64,000 nucleotides of DNA from Pohlia nutans (taxonomy: Eukaryota > Streptophyta > Bryopsida > Bryales > Mniaceae): positions 11,216,001 to 11,280,000 of the forward strand of contig CM040090.1 in NCBI GenBank assembly GCA_022496805.1, read 5' to 3'. This document shows positions 21,370-33,412 of this stretch, piece after piece (the first letter of the stretch is position 1; every line of letters begins with the position of its first letter). The notes under the pieces were generated by a model. That model did no database searches. It saw only the letters and a program-made list of their open reading frames with translations, and was not told the DNA's origin. A program made the position numbers and the translations under genes.

Positions 21370-22322
21370 AGCTGACTTTTTCAGGAGGGGCTTGTGATTT
21401 TAGTAGTATGATTCTTTAGAGTGTTTCTACAGTGTAAAGGGAGTAGTCCAGCAAGGGCTGATGTACCATACCCTACAATAAGTATTTGTCACCTTGAGTT
21501 TACAAAGATTTGCCATTAGAAAATGATAAAATTGGAATTTTGGAGCCAAATTTGAATATGTTGCAAAACACAAGATACACAGCACAATAGAAGTGTTGAG
21601 ATTTGATAAAAATAAAAAAATTATCCATTTCACTTGGAAATTGGGCAGTCTAGGATAAGATGTCTCAATCAACAATTTTAAAGGTAATAAACCTCCAAAA
21701 ATCATGATTTCTTTTGCATATGATTCTATAGTGGATTTGTTTTCTAAAAAAATTGTGGATGCAAACTATGAAAGCACCAAAATCGGTGTAAAAAAACTTC
21801 TCACCCAAGTTTCTATTATTCACCTTCACATATGAAGAAGGTGATTGCTAGCTCCTTTTCTGGCAATAGGTTCTCGCTATATATACCTAGACCGTCTCCA
21901 CTCAACCATCCTTTTAATTTCCTAAGACTTCTCTCAATAGTTTTTGTTTCTCCAAATTTTAGTCAAACTAAGGCCTACTCAACCTATTAGTTTACGGATA
22001 ATTCTAATGCCAACAACCGAGTGCCCACCCGACAAAGGGCCATTGGAACAAATCAAGTGAGTCATCAGGGTCCTCAGTGAATATGCGAACTTTAGGCCCC
22101 ATTGTTTGAGGTCGTACATCACGTTGCCGATTTTGCACCTGCGAGTGTTTTAAAAAAAATTGTAGTAAAGGAAAATAGGCCCTTGCATGTGAACTTGAAG
22201 GCATGTGAACATGGTGCCATGATGGTGCATTGAAATGCAATTAAGATAATTTGGTACCAACCTCCATACCAATCTAGTATGGATAAAATGACACTACAAT
22301 GACTTGTATGCAGCCTCTGGTG
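21370..22322. other. intergenic, nothing recognised
   Basis: No supported gene. A 78-codon minus-strand frame at 22004-22240 has no recognised domain. Confidence 0.4.
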
Positions 22323-22897
22323 TTAACCCCTAAATGTACCAGGGTGTGCCTGGAATTAACAATTTGAAAAAACTCATCATAAAGTACTATTTAGAAGAAT
22401 ATTTTGGAATTGATGTACAAATGAAAGTTCTATATTTTGAATTTTAGATTCCATCCGTACGGTTCGATTCACTAATACTATCACCAATATATAATTATCA
22501 ATTTTGAAAGTTAAAATTATAAATTCCTTCTAAATTTGATTACAAACAATATTTTAATATTTTTTGAGTAAAATTTGTTGAAAGGAGTTTGAAATGAGAT
22601 ACTCTTAAACATGGTGATTCTTTGAAATTTTTGTGTTCTTTAAATCTATGACCTCATTTTTGCGATTCCAATCAATACAATTTTGGCTTGGTCAACGATT
22701 TGACATACTTCTACATTTATAATTTTAGAAAAATATGTACTCAAGTATAACTATTTCCAACCATTAGATAGGACAATAACTTGATGAGGTAACTCCAAAA
22801 AATTGGATGACTTTCAATCAAGCATAGATGAGAACGTAGAGTGAGTTTAAATTTGTTAATTGTCCAGAAACTGAACGCTGTGATGTTTAGAGGTTAA
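22323..22897 (+). mobile_element. TTAA-MITE family 2
   Basis: Bounded by TTAACCCCTAAATGTACC and TGATGTTTAGAGGTTAA. The body is shared with 60153-60740 and, inverted, with 42276-42872. For example, all three contain CATCCGTACGGTTCGATTCA near the left part and TTGGCTTGGTCAACGA. About 575 bases, noncoding. Confidence 0.88.
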
Positions 22898-23095
22898 AAT
22901 GGCACAAAAATAGCCCAACTTTTCTGATGTGGTTGCTGTACTTGCATTTGGCTTTTTGCTCAACTGGACTAACAGTTTCGCTCTCTGTAGGTCTTGCAGT
23001 GTGACGCTTGTTACTGAAAAATTCAAGCTAAAGATTGATACTTTTGTTTAAGGTGAGAGTAGCACAACTTCTACAAGCGAGAAGAACTTGGCTAA

Positions 23096-23493
23096 GAGCA
23101 TCCTCAGTCCTGAGACAAATGTTCACTACAACGGCAACTGGCGGGCGCGGATTCCCATGGCGCGGGCCAACGCTCTCGGTATCCGTCCTGTCACTGCGCA
23201 GCTCACGCCATAGCACCTCCGGCTCTCGGCAATTTTTGCTTGTTTGCCGTGAGAGAAAGTCCTCCCGGTAGCAGTCCTGACAGAGTCCCTGATTGTCTGC
23301 AAGCCAACGAGATTCTAACAACCTGGAGTCCCTGCGCCACCTGGCTGCCCACGTAGTAGCATAAGTTCCTTGCCGGGGCAGTTGACGGGAGATACGTTGG
23401 ACCCTCCTCCCTGCTCATGCTCCCGCTCCTTTGCAGGCCTCTCTGCAAAAGCTCATTGCCGGGAACTGTGGAGGGAGACGACTGAGGATGCTC
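23096..23493. mobile_element. Tourist-type MITE, GAGCATCCTCAGTC ends
   Basis: GAGCATCCTCAGTC at 23096 and its reverse complement ending at 23493. TAA flanks both ends (23093-23095 and 23494-23496). GAGCATC-type ends with a TAA target are typical of plant PIF/Harbinger MITEs. 398 bases. The interior is unusually GC-rich for this region and gives spurious open frames on both strands. Confidence 0.88.
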
Positions 23494-23496
23494 TAA

Positions 23497-24382
23497 TAAG
23501 CTCAACTCTTATTTGAGTTGACCGAAAACAAGCAGCTCACCCTCCTAGATCAATGTGGAGTCCGCCACCCAATATTATCAATTTTTGACAGCGCTTATTT
23601 ATGAATAGTCCTTTGGTCCCATCATGATTCTTATGAATAGACCATTAGGCTTGGGGAAACTTGTGGAAACTCTCTTCTAGTATTGGAGAGGTCAGGAGTT
23701 CCACTTTCGGCAGTATAAGGCCTTTCTTTAGATTATTCTCCAACTTACTTTAGAATAGAATATTGCAGTCCTTTTGAACTTAAAAAAGTTGATTGATATG
23801 CTACAAACAATAAAGTCTTTTTACTCTCTTTCTATCTATGATGAATCCAAGATTGGTGAGGCTTTTTAACAAGGTAAGGTAGAGGTTGCTAAAAAGTTAA
23901 GTCATGTACCGACAACTTACATTTCCTTTTTAAAATGAAGAAAGGATGTAGAAGTTGGTGGTTTTAGGTTCGTGGTGGTTTTAGGTACCTCTACATTAGA
24001 GGATAAAATCATTAGGGACTTGATCATGTTTCCAAACTTAACCCCATCTCCAATACTAACCTTGTTACAACTACTCATCCACCGTTGAACTTACGAGCAT
24101 GATGAAGTGGAAGCATGACTTGGCTAAATGGTCTCCAAACATTTATTTTTGAATGAAAATGGGATTGTCTTCTATCAATGATCTCCAACATCCCACTTTG
24201 AAATTGCATGAGAAATTCTTACTAAGATCCCGTCACAACTTTATACATCATAACGTTCAGTAGCCTTTGTGACTGTTGCCTTCCCCCAACAAAATGATGT
24301 GGAATATTCCAATCATTTCATCCTCCAATGAAATAATGTGAGATACTCAACATCACATTAGAAGCTATGGAGGCAGGTGGCA
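23497..24382. other. intergenic, nothing recognised
   Basis: No gene, RNA or clear repeat terminus seen. Confidence 0.4.
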
Positions 24383-24751
24383 TTAACCCTTAAACGTCAA
24401 AAAAACCCCGTGGACTTTTCATTAAGGAATAATTGAGAGAAAAGTAGCTTTTTTCAACCAAATCAAGCAAGGATTGGTGTGTTGAAAAGCTACTAAAAAA
24501 GCGATCTAGATTGCAAATTTGTGCCTCATTTGGGAGATTGTGGAGTCATTGGTAAGCAACCAAAGTTATAAAAATGAACTGGAGTTGAGGTTGGGGTAGT
24601 AGAGGTTGTTTCTTGAAAAGTGCCGCAATGCTACAATCCTGCAACAATGTTGACCAACTGAGCCGTTTTTCATTTTTCTTGTCCTTTTCTCCGAAAATTT
24701 AGATGCCTTCCGGGCTAACCCGCCCAAATCCTCTTGACGTTTAAAGGTTGA
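24383..24751. mobile_element. TTAA-MITE family 4
   Basis: The left end TTAACCCTTAAACGTCAA is matched inward from the right by TCAACCTTTAAACGTCAA, an 18-base imperfect TIR. The right TTAA is mutated to TTGA. The interior differs from families 1-3. 369 bases, noncoding. Confidence 0.72.
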
Positions 24752-25429
24752 GCAAAAGCAACTCACTCAATCACAATTCAACAGTGTCTTGTAATTGTTT
24801 GTTTGATTTGATAGCCCGTTCAATCACAAGTCACTAGTCACTCCATATATAAAGGTGGATGAAACCAAAAAGCTACTGAATGTTATGATCTCCCAGAAAT
24901 CTCACTGATACATATATTAATGTTAAAGCAAATAATATCCTCTATCCTGATGCGGGGTAAGTTCACGTATGAGATCACAATTGACTTTCTGTTCCATTTT
25001 CTAAAGGCATCCGGTCTTCTGTCCTGCTTTTTTCATGGACCAGAGCTAGTACCAGAGCATTCTAACACCACTTCTCCTCATGGTCCCACCCCACTACCCA
25101 ATTCTTCTCCCTCCCTCCAAATTTTTATGAATAAAAATTTCAATCCATCCAATCTTCTATTTTGGGTCTACAGTAAGATCATGCCGATCCTCTCCTTTCC
25201 ATTTTACAGGTCAAAAAGAAGGGATTTGAGGGACTTTACAAATAACTCTAACACACATGGAGGTCAGGATAGGACATTATTGAAAGAGTTGTAATGTGGA
25301 ATTTAAAAAAAGAATGATCGCTTAACACGTACACCTTTTTTTATTTCTTTTTTACAGTTGCTCAGGAGTGGATCTGACTCTAGATATCATGGTACAAAAT
25401 AAATGGGAAATAGTGAGAAATCGATGAAT
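24752..25429. other. 3' flank of the pump gene
   Basis: Contains the 3' untranslated region of the minus-strand pump gene next to 25430. A 124-codon plus-strand frame (24920-25294) has no family signature and is not supported. Confidence 0.45.
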
Positions 25430-28400
25430 CTACGTCTCCGATTCAGCTGACTTTTTGGCTAACTGCTTCCCGATTAACTTGAGCAACTCATCTAAAGGAA
25501 TGATCGGAAACGAAACGGCGGTTACAAGGAGCCACTCATTCCAGCTCAAGGGGACTACTTGGAACGAGTCTGCCAACCAGGGAGTGTACATGATGGTAAA
25601 ATGGAGTCCCATGGAAACAGCTATGGCTACAAGAAGGGATCTATTCACCCACGGCGGCGTGGTCGACAAACTGTTGTTTTCCGAAAGAGCATTCAGAGCA
25701 TTAAACATCTCAATAACGACGAGAGTAGACATGGCAAGGGAGGAGGCTTTTACCTTCCCCACGGAGAAGTAGTCGCACGGGTCGCCGAACACGAAAAGGC
25801 GGTCGCCCGCAGTGTAAGGGCTGGCGTGAAAGCTGGGCCACAAAGAGCACTCTCCCCAGTGTGACAACTGCTGGAACGTCACTGCAGAGTGTCCATCTGC
25901 AGACAAGTCTATGCCCAGAAACGAGTCGTTGTTCAAGTACCAGAGCGCGAACACGCCCACAGTCGCGAGCCCCACGTACGAGCCGATCACCATGAAGCGG
26001 ATGAAGTTCCACCCGCTCACGAGACCGTCCGTGGATGCGCGAGGAGGCCTTTCCATGATGTCTGGGTCAGGGGGGTTGAAGCCCAACGCGGTCGCCGGCG
26101 CCCCGTCCGTGACGAGGTTCACCCACAGCAGCTGCACTGGAATCAGCCCTTGTGGGAATCCGAGAAGCGCCGTCAACAATATGCACACCACTTCACCAAT
26201 GTTGGAAGAGATCAGGTACCGAATGAATGACTTCATGTTGTCGTAGATCGATCGGCCCTCTCGTACTGCTGACACTATTGTTGCAAAGTCATCGTCCGCG
26301 AGTATCATGTCACTGGCCTCCTTTGCTACCTGTTCACATGCACACATTTTGCGCTCTTCCAATATTAGCACTGTGAGAGTGTTCAAAACAACGGTCGCAT
26401 AGGTTGTTTCATAAATCCCCTAGCCTAGCCAAGCATAGCATGCCCCCATCGATGGATTACCATACCACAAGAATGTCCACGACTAGTGACATCAATGTTC
26501 CTTCATCACAAAAGACCCCTCCATTGAATTAACAAAGTTCTTTATATGGGTGACACGGCACATTCTTCCCATTCTCAATCTTCAGAGAATGGGTGCGTGG
26601 CACTCTCCCCTTGAATTGTGGAGGACACATTCTCTGAAGATTAAGAAGCTTCATTCTTCTCCTACTGAGGTGAAGAATGGGCGTGAAGAAGACTGAGAAG
26701 CTTCATTTCTTGAATTAGTGTGACGATTGGCTCCTCAATTCTTTCCCCAGGTTCTCAATCTTCAAAGAATCAACTTCTCAAAAGTGTTGACACCCCCTCA
26801 TGTCAGCATTAGGAGTTGTCACACCACCTCGGAGAATGGAGAATGAGGAAAAAGAGGAGCCAATAGAGTTATCCGCAAAGTGCTCTACAGTTGGGTGAGT
26901 GGACCACAGTTTGTGAAAAGAGAGGTTGACAGCACAATAAAAGTAGACATGTCAGATGCTATAAATAAACTAGAGGTCTGAAGTTTCAAGGCACCAAAAA
27001 CGGTGCTCAAAAATTTCCCAACCTCAGTTTCTATTCTCGTGGATGCTCTTACACATGGGCTTCCTTGGCTTGACACGTATCTACATGGAGTGGGTCTTCC
27101 TTGGATCTATTTAACTGAAATAGAAAAACCAGTAACTGATAGCCCCACCAACCAGAGTTCGGGCCAATTTTCGTATCCCAAGGAATTTGCTAAACTGAGG
27201 TTCTAAACCCCTATGAGTTTGCGGAAATCTCTAATAGGATAGCTTCTCCATGGAGAAGGTATGACACCCCTTTTGTGGTTTGTGGAGATTGAGAATGGAG
27301 AATAGAGGTTGTTAGTTGGTTACTCATCCTCCAAGCATGGGCCATTCTCAATTCTTCACCCGTGGAGGAGAAGAATGGAGATTCTCCAATCTCCGAGAAT
27401 GGGCCCTCCGCCATTCAAGGAGAGCATGCCACGTCCCCATTCTTCATTCTCTGAGAATGGGAAGAAAGAGGTGTGACACCCCCTATTATAATCATGTAGT
27501 CCTTAAGTTGATGTTGATGCAAATGGAGGTGACCTAATTTTAACGTGATATTAGTGTTGTGGGCATTAACTTGATATTACATTGACAACTATTAAATTGA
27601 CATTGTCTTAATATTGTTCTATTGTTGTAAGGGATTAACATAGCTAACTTACATTTAATAACTTTGTGAAATCTAAAAGGGGTGTCTTCTGAGACGATTC
27701 CCCTAACCAGATAGAGGGGCTGCATTTGCAAAGAAAAAGCAAGATCTCACACAGAGCCAGAACATTACGCACCTCAGTGCCAGTGATTCCCATGGCAATG
27801 CCAATATCCGCGAGTTTCAAGGCAGGAGCATCATTGACGCCGTCACCAGTCATGGCCACAATTTCGCCGCCAGCTTTCAACACACGGACTATCTCTTGCT
27901 TATGGATGGGTTCCGCACGAGAGAAGACGAAGCCTGAGCCTTTGAGCTTGTCCCCAAGTAGAAGCTCCTTTCTATCGGTCGCCGAGAGTTTCATGAAATC
28001 CCTTCCGATGAAAGACTTGCATGACAAGTCCTCGTCTGCACCGAACAGTCCGATTTCCCGGCATATGGCTTCCGCGGTACTTTTGTTATCGCCAGTAATG
28101 ACGACCACCCTGATACCTGCCTTCTTGCAATCCTCAATTGCAGCTTTCACTTCCTTCCGTGGTGGATCCTATATCCAAATTAAACCCCCTTTTGTTAAAG
28201 CTTTAAAGTAGCCTCCATTCATGATCTACCAAAAATGCACTTCAATACTCCCTGTCAGGAAATAATTGTCCTAGTTTCTGGCATTTGTGTCTTTTTTTGC
28301 GCAATATTTTTCCTATGATTTATGCTTCAGATGGGGCGGACAATGAGAGTGACACAAAAACTACATACTACTATTAAAGATAAAAACCATTTTTCGAGTA

Positions 28401-31400
28401 TTGAGGCCCTCTTTACACTACAAGCGAGAAACCGTGGAGAAAACCACACAAGGGCCATGGCTCATTCTTGAGGAGCCAACCTTTGAACTTGACGGCCTTT
28501 GGATATAGTGTAAAGTGAGAAGGGGCCACAAAATAAAGTGTTGATTTTAAAAATAAAGTTCTTACATATTAAATGATTGGTTGTGAGAATTTTGGCCAAA
28601 CGGCCCCCCGGATTTTGAGTTAAACCCACCTCTTGAGGTGGGCTTGACACAAGATCCAGAGGCCTTGAAAAATGTCCACTTTTCTTGCCACGAAGGACAA
28701 AAGTATTGTCCATGTCATGTTCTCCCCCTTCCGTCCTTTGGACTAAAAATTTCGGGTGTAAAGTGACATTCTTTGGTCTTCTCAGTTTTAGGCCTCCCAT
28801 TGGCTGAAATTTCTCTCTTCATGGCTTCTCACCTCTAGTGTAAAGAGGCCTGGAGACGGCTATTTGTGACAAGAAAAATAGTGTTAAGCTAAAACACACC
28901 AAAAAGTAGGACAGATATGTCTGGACAGAAAACCACAAACCTGGAGACCGCCGAGACCCACGAAGGTCAATCCACTTTCGATCGAAGAGTAGTTGTCAGC
29001 ATTAATCAGTACTTGGTGTGCCGGGTGCTGCAGTCCATCGTAGTCGGCCAAAGTGCCGAGGTCGCTCTTGAAAGCGCAAGCAAGAACTCGTAAGCCTTGG
29101 CATGCCATTCCCTCAACGCTGCTTATTATCTTCTGCCTAAAGCTGGGGGTGAGAGGAACAATCGTGCCATCTTTCAGTTGAACAGAGGTACATCTCTCCA
29201 GGACACATTCTGCTGCACCCTGCAATGATCAATGCTGTTCTCAGTTACTATTAACCCTCAACGGATCAAGGATTCATAGTTTTAAAATGACAAATCAATT
29301 GATCATATTGTGACAAACATAACTCAGATGGGACCAAATTTTATATCAATAGAACTAGTGAAGATCATTGCATGTGTTGGTCAAAAAAAGAAAGAAATTC
29401 GAACAAGAGGAAGTCCAAATAGGACCTACTCAAAACTGTTGAAAAAAACATGGTGACCATTCTGGTCACCGTGGACGCTTAGGGGTTAATTTGCCCGATC
29501 GACCGAGTGTGGAATGCGTTGCTCTCGAGTTACAACATTTTCCTTTGAAAACGTACAATTCAATTAGAGCTCTTGGCAAAGAGTCGATGAGTAAGCCTTG
29601 AGAACTAATTAGATGAGCACGCCTGTAATACTGAGTTCTAGATCCAAGAAAAATTACCTTCACAAGAAGTTTGTTACCGGTCTCGCAGCTTGGTTCCTTT
29701 ACAATGACACTCATTGACTTCCGCAATCGATCAAACTCCAATGTGAACAGCCGTTGACAGGAATTCCCCCAATAATGACATGCCCCTGCACGTATAACTC
29801 AGCCCAGCGCAAAAGTTTTACTTCAATCCCGAGGGAGACAGCTTCTACAACCATTCCTGATCGATGATGGCTTAGAGTAGAATTCAACTTACCCATAGAA
29901 GACCTTTCAGAATCCAACGACCTCTGCGCAGATATTTCTTCTTGTTGTTCGCGTTTGCCAGGTGCTTTCAACTTCTCAACTAGTACCTTCAGGAACAAAG
30001 AGAAAATTCAGCAGAGAGACAGGTAAAGCGGTGAGATTCAAAATCTGAGAGAAAGCTATACTATCCGTACCTTGAGAGCTGCTTCTGTGGGCATTCCTGT
30101 TGCTCTATACACACCGTTTTTGCGCTGGATCCCAGCATCGTTGCAAACAGCACAAATCTGTGCAACAGACTGGAGCGTTGCATCCAGGGTTTCTGGCAAA
30201 CCAATAACCTCGCCGTCCTCGGGATCGTATGAGGTTCCAGAGACTCTAAAAGTGCGCAAAGTCTCCGGTGTGTCTACAGCCACCAAGCGCACAACTGACA
30301 TTTCGTTCGTCGTCAAAGTGCCTGTCTTGTCAGAACAGATCACACTCGTGCAACCCAGAGTTTCAACAGAGGGCAGCTTTCGCACGATCGCATTCTCTTC
30401 CGCCATGCGACGAGTGCCCAGCGCAAGACAAGTCGTGATGACTGCTGGCAAGCCTTCCGGAATGGCAGCCACAGCAAGCGCCACTGCCACCTTGAAGTAA
30501 TACGTAGCTTGGTCCAGATTGAACTGGAAATTGGTGGGAACTCCATCCACAACGTCCCACGACGCAAAGTACTTGTAATTCACTAGCCACACAAAAATGC
30601 AGATGGTCCCAACTACTTTCGTCAACAAGTCGGCGAATTCGTCGAGCTTTCGACTCAAAGGTGTGTCATACTCTTCTAGCGATGCCTCCTGAATCTGGGA
30701 CTGAATTTTACCGATCTCGGTAGTCATGCCTGTATCAGTTACAACACACACTGCACTCCCGTTCGTTACCGTGGTCCCTGCAAACGCCATGCAAAGCTTG
30801 CCCTGCAACTCGATTTCGTCATCGTCTCCTTCCTCCGCTTGCTTCAGCACGGGTTGAGACTCGCCTGTCAACGACGCCTGCTGTAACCGTATCGTTCCCG
30901 ATTTAAGCACAGCAATGCGCATGTCGGCAGCCACTTTGTCACCTGTGCATTAATTAATTAATTAATGAATGTGCTACCTCGTCCACTTTATTATAAAACA
31001 AAAAGTACAGGTCAGCATGCATTCCTTCTATCTCCCACCTTGCTTTGAAGCCTCAAGCAAGTGAAATAAAGAAATGAACTTCTTCCATGCTTCTTATACC
31101 CTCCAGGTGGAGGAAATTCCAATGCTTCAAAGATCTAAAGATGCTCCAAAGGTGTCAAGTCTACAAACTAATTCCACTTCCACGTGATGTATTTAAAGAG
31201 AAGAAAACTCTTTTGTTAAGTAGAGTTGAACACATGAAGATAATGTATGTTCCACAAAATGGTACTCCCTCTGTCCCATGGAATAATTTCACTGAAATCC
31301 ATGGATTAGTGAGACAGGGAAGTGGGGTAAAGGCGACACCTGTCACTGCTGGGATTGGCTTCATGCACATGAGGATAATTACTCAGACGGAAAAAAACAG

Positions 31401-33412
31401 ATGATAATTACTCAGAAGTGTGTAAGACCGGAAATCAGGGTTTTATTCTTGAACAAAATTTAAGTGGGTATCATGGTGTTTTAGTGGGACGAAGGGAGTA
31501 AGAGGCAGAGAGCATTTATTTATTTATTTGGGAAACTCTTGTTCCTTCCAACTAATTAATGGGAAATGAATTTTGGGGGGGAGAGTCACCTGCTCTTAGT
31601 TCTACGATGTCTCCAGGCACCAAATCCCGGCTTGGAATGTCAATAAACTCGTCAGCGTCTCGCAGAACACGGGAGGACTCGGGCTGCATGTCCTTGAGAG
31701 AAGACAATGTGCTCTCGGCTTTGCGCTCTTGCCACACTCCGATGATAGCATTGAGAATGATGATCGACAGGATCACCAGTGGCTCGGTAAAAGCTTCCAC
31801 TCCCGGGGATTCGTTTTCACCTAAATCACTCAACGCAAGCAGAAAGGAAACCCCAGCTGCTGCTAGAAGAATTTGCACCAATGGGTCCTCGAACTGCTCC
31901 ACAACCAGGCGCCAAAAAGGCTTGGCCTCGCCCTTCTCAAGCTCATTCCAACCGAATTGGAGACGCTGCCTTTCCACTGCGTCCGGCTTCAGACCCGTCT
32001 TCAGGTCTACATTGTAGTATTGGAGTATTCCTGCCAGGGGTTCCGTCCAAGCTGAAACTCCAGCTCGTTTCGTGGCACCTCCTTGCTGGAAAAAAAACCA
32101 CGTAACTTAGTCAGTGCCATGACAAGATCTTTAACCCCTAAGTGTCCACTAAGTGTATTTTCTGTAGTGTACAAAAATTGGACCCTCTGCTGCAAATCAA
32201 CTGCTTGTGTGAAAGTGACTTCAGTTTAACACAATCGACACTGTTGATCTTGTAGTATAGAACAAGAGCTTTAACCCCTAAAGGACCATAAGGCCACCAG
32301 CTGGCTCCTGTTTTTTTCAGTAATTTTGAGTAGGTTTTATGTAGATTCTATTTTGTTAATTTTATTTAAAAAATTATTTAACATATGTAATGTTCTTCAC
32401 TAATTCGAGTGATATAAAATTTGGTGCCATTCAAATTATAATTTTCACAATATGATCGATTAAACTTGTCATTTTAAAACCATGAATCCTTGGTCCTTTA
32501 GGGGTTAAAATGATGTATTGCAATCAGTAAACCGAGGTAAAATGAGAAAATGCTACCATTGCAAAGTTCAGTGGTGTAGATGGCCATATTGGCCGTTTTA
32601 GACGCTTAGGGGTTAAAATGGTGCCATTCAAAAAGACTTGGATCTATAAAAAAAGAACCAAATTTCAACCTTAAGAACTATCTGGCTGAGACTGCAAACA
32701 TAAAATGATGTACATACACCGTGCCTTTTTCACTAAACCTTACCTGCGGTTTTGGAAGTTGGCCACCTGGAGGAGCGGTAGAATCCACGTTCACTTTCTC
32801 TGCAACGTCTGTAGCCCTTGAATTTTTTAGTGCCTGTAGTCTGAAAAGTTTTGGGAACCCTGCTATTGTCACTTTCTGCAGCACAATCTCGAAATGCTCA
32901 GTCTCTCATTCGAATCACGTAAAAGAAAAAAAAAACCCTTTATACATCAATCGCTCTACTATAATCAGCAATGGTATAGCTACAAATAGACCGGTATCGA
33001 TACTCTCTGCAATGAAGGTACACTCAAACCTCTCTAATTGCACTGCCTTGGGCACAGGCTGACAAATGGGCTTCTAAATGCACTCTGACATGTATTCGTG
33101 TGGAAGCTGTTTCAGGATAGAGTGTGCAATTAGAGAGGGCTGAGTAGAAACTGCAACAACGACTGGTTTTTCATATACTATATATATCTAGGTCGAAGCT
33201 TCAAACACTACAATACAGATCCATTAATTCATCCAATAAGTAAAATGCGGACTTAAAGAACTTACTTGTGGAGAGGCAGAATCTTTGATCCTTTGAACAT
33301 CATGAACCCTGCAGCCAAGAAAGGGCTTGCAAAGCCGGCCCTTCGAGGCATAAGATGCCATACTAAGAGGAGCAAAGGCCACAGAGGCTGCTGCTGCAGC
33401 AATTTGAGCCAT
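25430..33412 (-). CDS. SERCA/ECA-type Ca2+-ATPase with transit-like N-terminus
   Basis: P2A-type ATPase, expected to pump Ca2+ (possibly Mn2+) out of the cytosol. Exons: 33266-33412, 32744-32875, 31590-32085, 30071-30942, 29893-29986, 29658-29785, 28941-29219, 27773-28168, 25430-26329. Total 3444 bases, 1147 residues, phases consistent. Motifs: TGES 284-287, PEGLP in TM4 near 420 (Glu421), CSDKTGT with phosphorylated Asp463, KGAAE across an exon joint, GDGVND 824-829. All SERCA Ca-site residues are present: Asn891/Glu894 in TM5, Asn919/Thr922/Asp923 in TM6, Glu1055 in TM8. Plant ECAs are about 1000-1060 residues. The extra 90 here start [20 protein letters not shown], followed by an Arg/Lys-rich, acid-poor stretch like a plastid transit peptide. 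No ER-retrieval tail. Introns hold six MITE-type insertions. Confidence 0.93.
26548..27483. mobile_element. foldback element in pump intron 8
   Basis: Long imperfect inverted repeats of about 75 bases lie at 26548-26625 and 27408-27483. Their shared words are GGGTGWCAC, TTCTTCCCATTCTC, AGAGAATGG and CGTGGCA. TAT flanks both sides (26545-26547 and 27484-27486). Further AGAATGGG/CCCATTCT words occur inside. A possibly related element is at 46496-46790. Confidence 0.6.
28248..28404. mobile_element. Stowaway fragment in pump intron 7
   Basis: Left end CTCCCTGTCAGGAAATAATT preceded by TA (28246-28247), with the same body as the Stowaway at 3139-3333 (GACAATGAGAGTGACACA). The right end is replaced by the next MITE. 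Confidence 0.75.
28405..28850. mobile_element. MITE with GGCCTCTTTACACTA ends
   Basis: The left end GGCCCTCTTTACACTA pairs with TAGTGTAAAGAGGCC at the right. The internal TAGTGTAAAGTGAGAA and GTGTAAAGTGACA words resemble those in the 427-899 element. Flanks are TGA and TGG, so a 3-base duplication is not proven. It lies in pump intron 7. Confidence 0.65.
29251..29489. mobile_element. TTAA-MITE family 1 in pump intron 6
   Basis: TTAACCCTCAACGGATCAAG on the left and TGGACGCTTAGGGGTTAA on the right, with a complete family-1 body. It lies in intron 29220-29657. The right end resembles family 3 (GACGCTTAGGGGTTAA), which suggests exchange between families. Confidence 0.85.
31265..31498. mobile_element. 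Stowaway MITE in pump intron 3
   Basis: The left end CTCCCTCTGTCCCA and, inward from the right, CTCCCTTCGTCCCACT are the canonical Stowaway terminus. TA flanks both sides (31263-31264 and 31499-31500). 234 bases, noncoding. Confidence 0.92.
32131..32616. mobile_element. TTAA-MITE family 3, host of a nested family 1
   Basis: Ends TTAACCCCTAAGTGTCCAC and TAGACGCTTAGGGGTTAA in pump intron 2. The body matches 40489-40708 and, inverted, about 3575-3765. A family-1 element splits it at 32271-32508. Without that insert it is about 250 bases. Confidence 0.88.
32271..32508 (-). mobile_element. TTAA-MITE family 1 nested in family 3
   Basis: Perfect-looking ends: TTAACCCCTAAAGGACC and GGTCCTTTAGGGGTTAA. 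The host reads AGAGCT-TTAA before and TTAA-AATGATGTATT after. The 3.6 kb family-3 copy reads AGAGCT-TTAA-AATGATGTATT uninterrupted. This proves one TTAA became two on insertion. Confidence 0.95.
33021..33144. mobile_element. mariner-type MITE in pump intron 1
   Basis: The left CACTCAAACCTCTCTAATTG and, inward from the right, CTCAGCCCTCTCTAATTG share CCTCTCTAATTGCAC. TA flanks both sides (33019-33020 and 33145-33146). 124 bases. Confidence 0.85.

Noticed and set aside
22004..22240. 78-codon minus-strand frame
   Set aside because: No recognised motif and no splice partners found. It could be a gene fragment but cannot be supported.
24920..25294. 124-codon plus-strand frame downstream of the pump gene
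   Set aside because: Low complexity, no family features, antisense to the probable 3' region of the pump.
31087..31404. Frames of 105 (+) and 69 (-) codons in pump intron 3
   Set aside because: They overlap the Stowaway MITE and lie within a well-supported intron.
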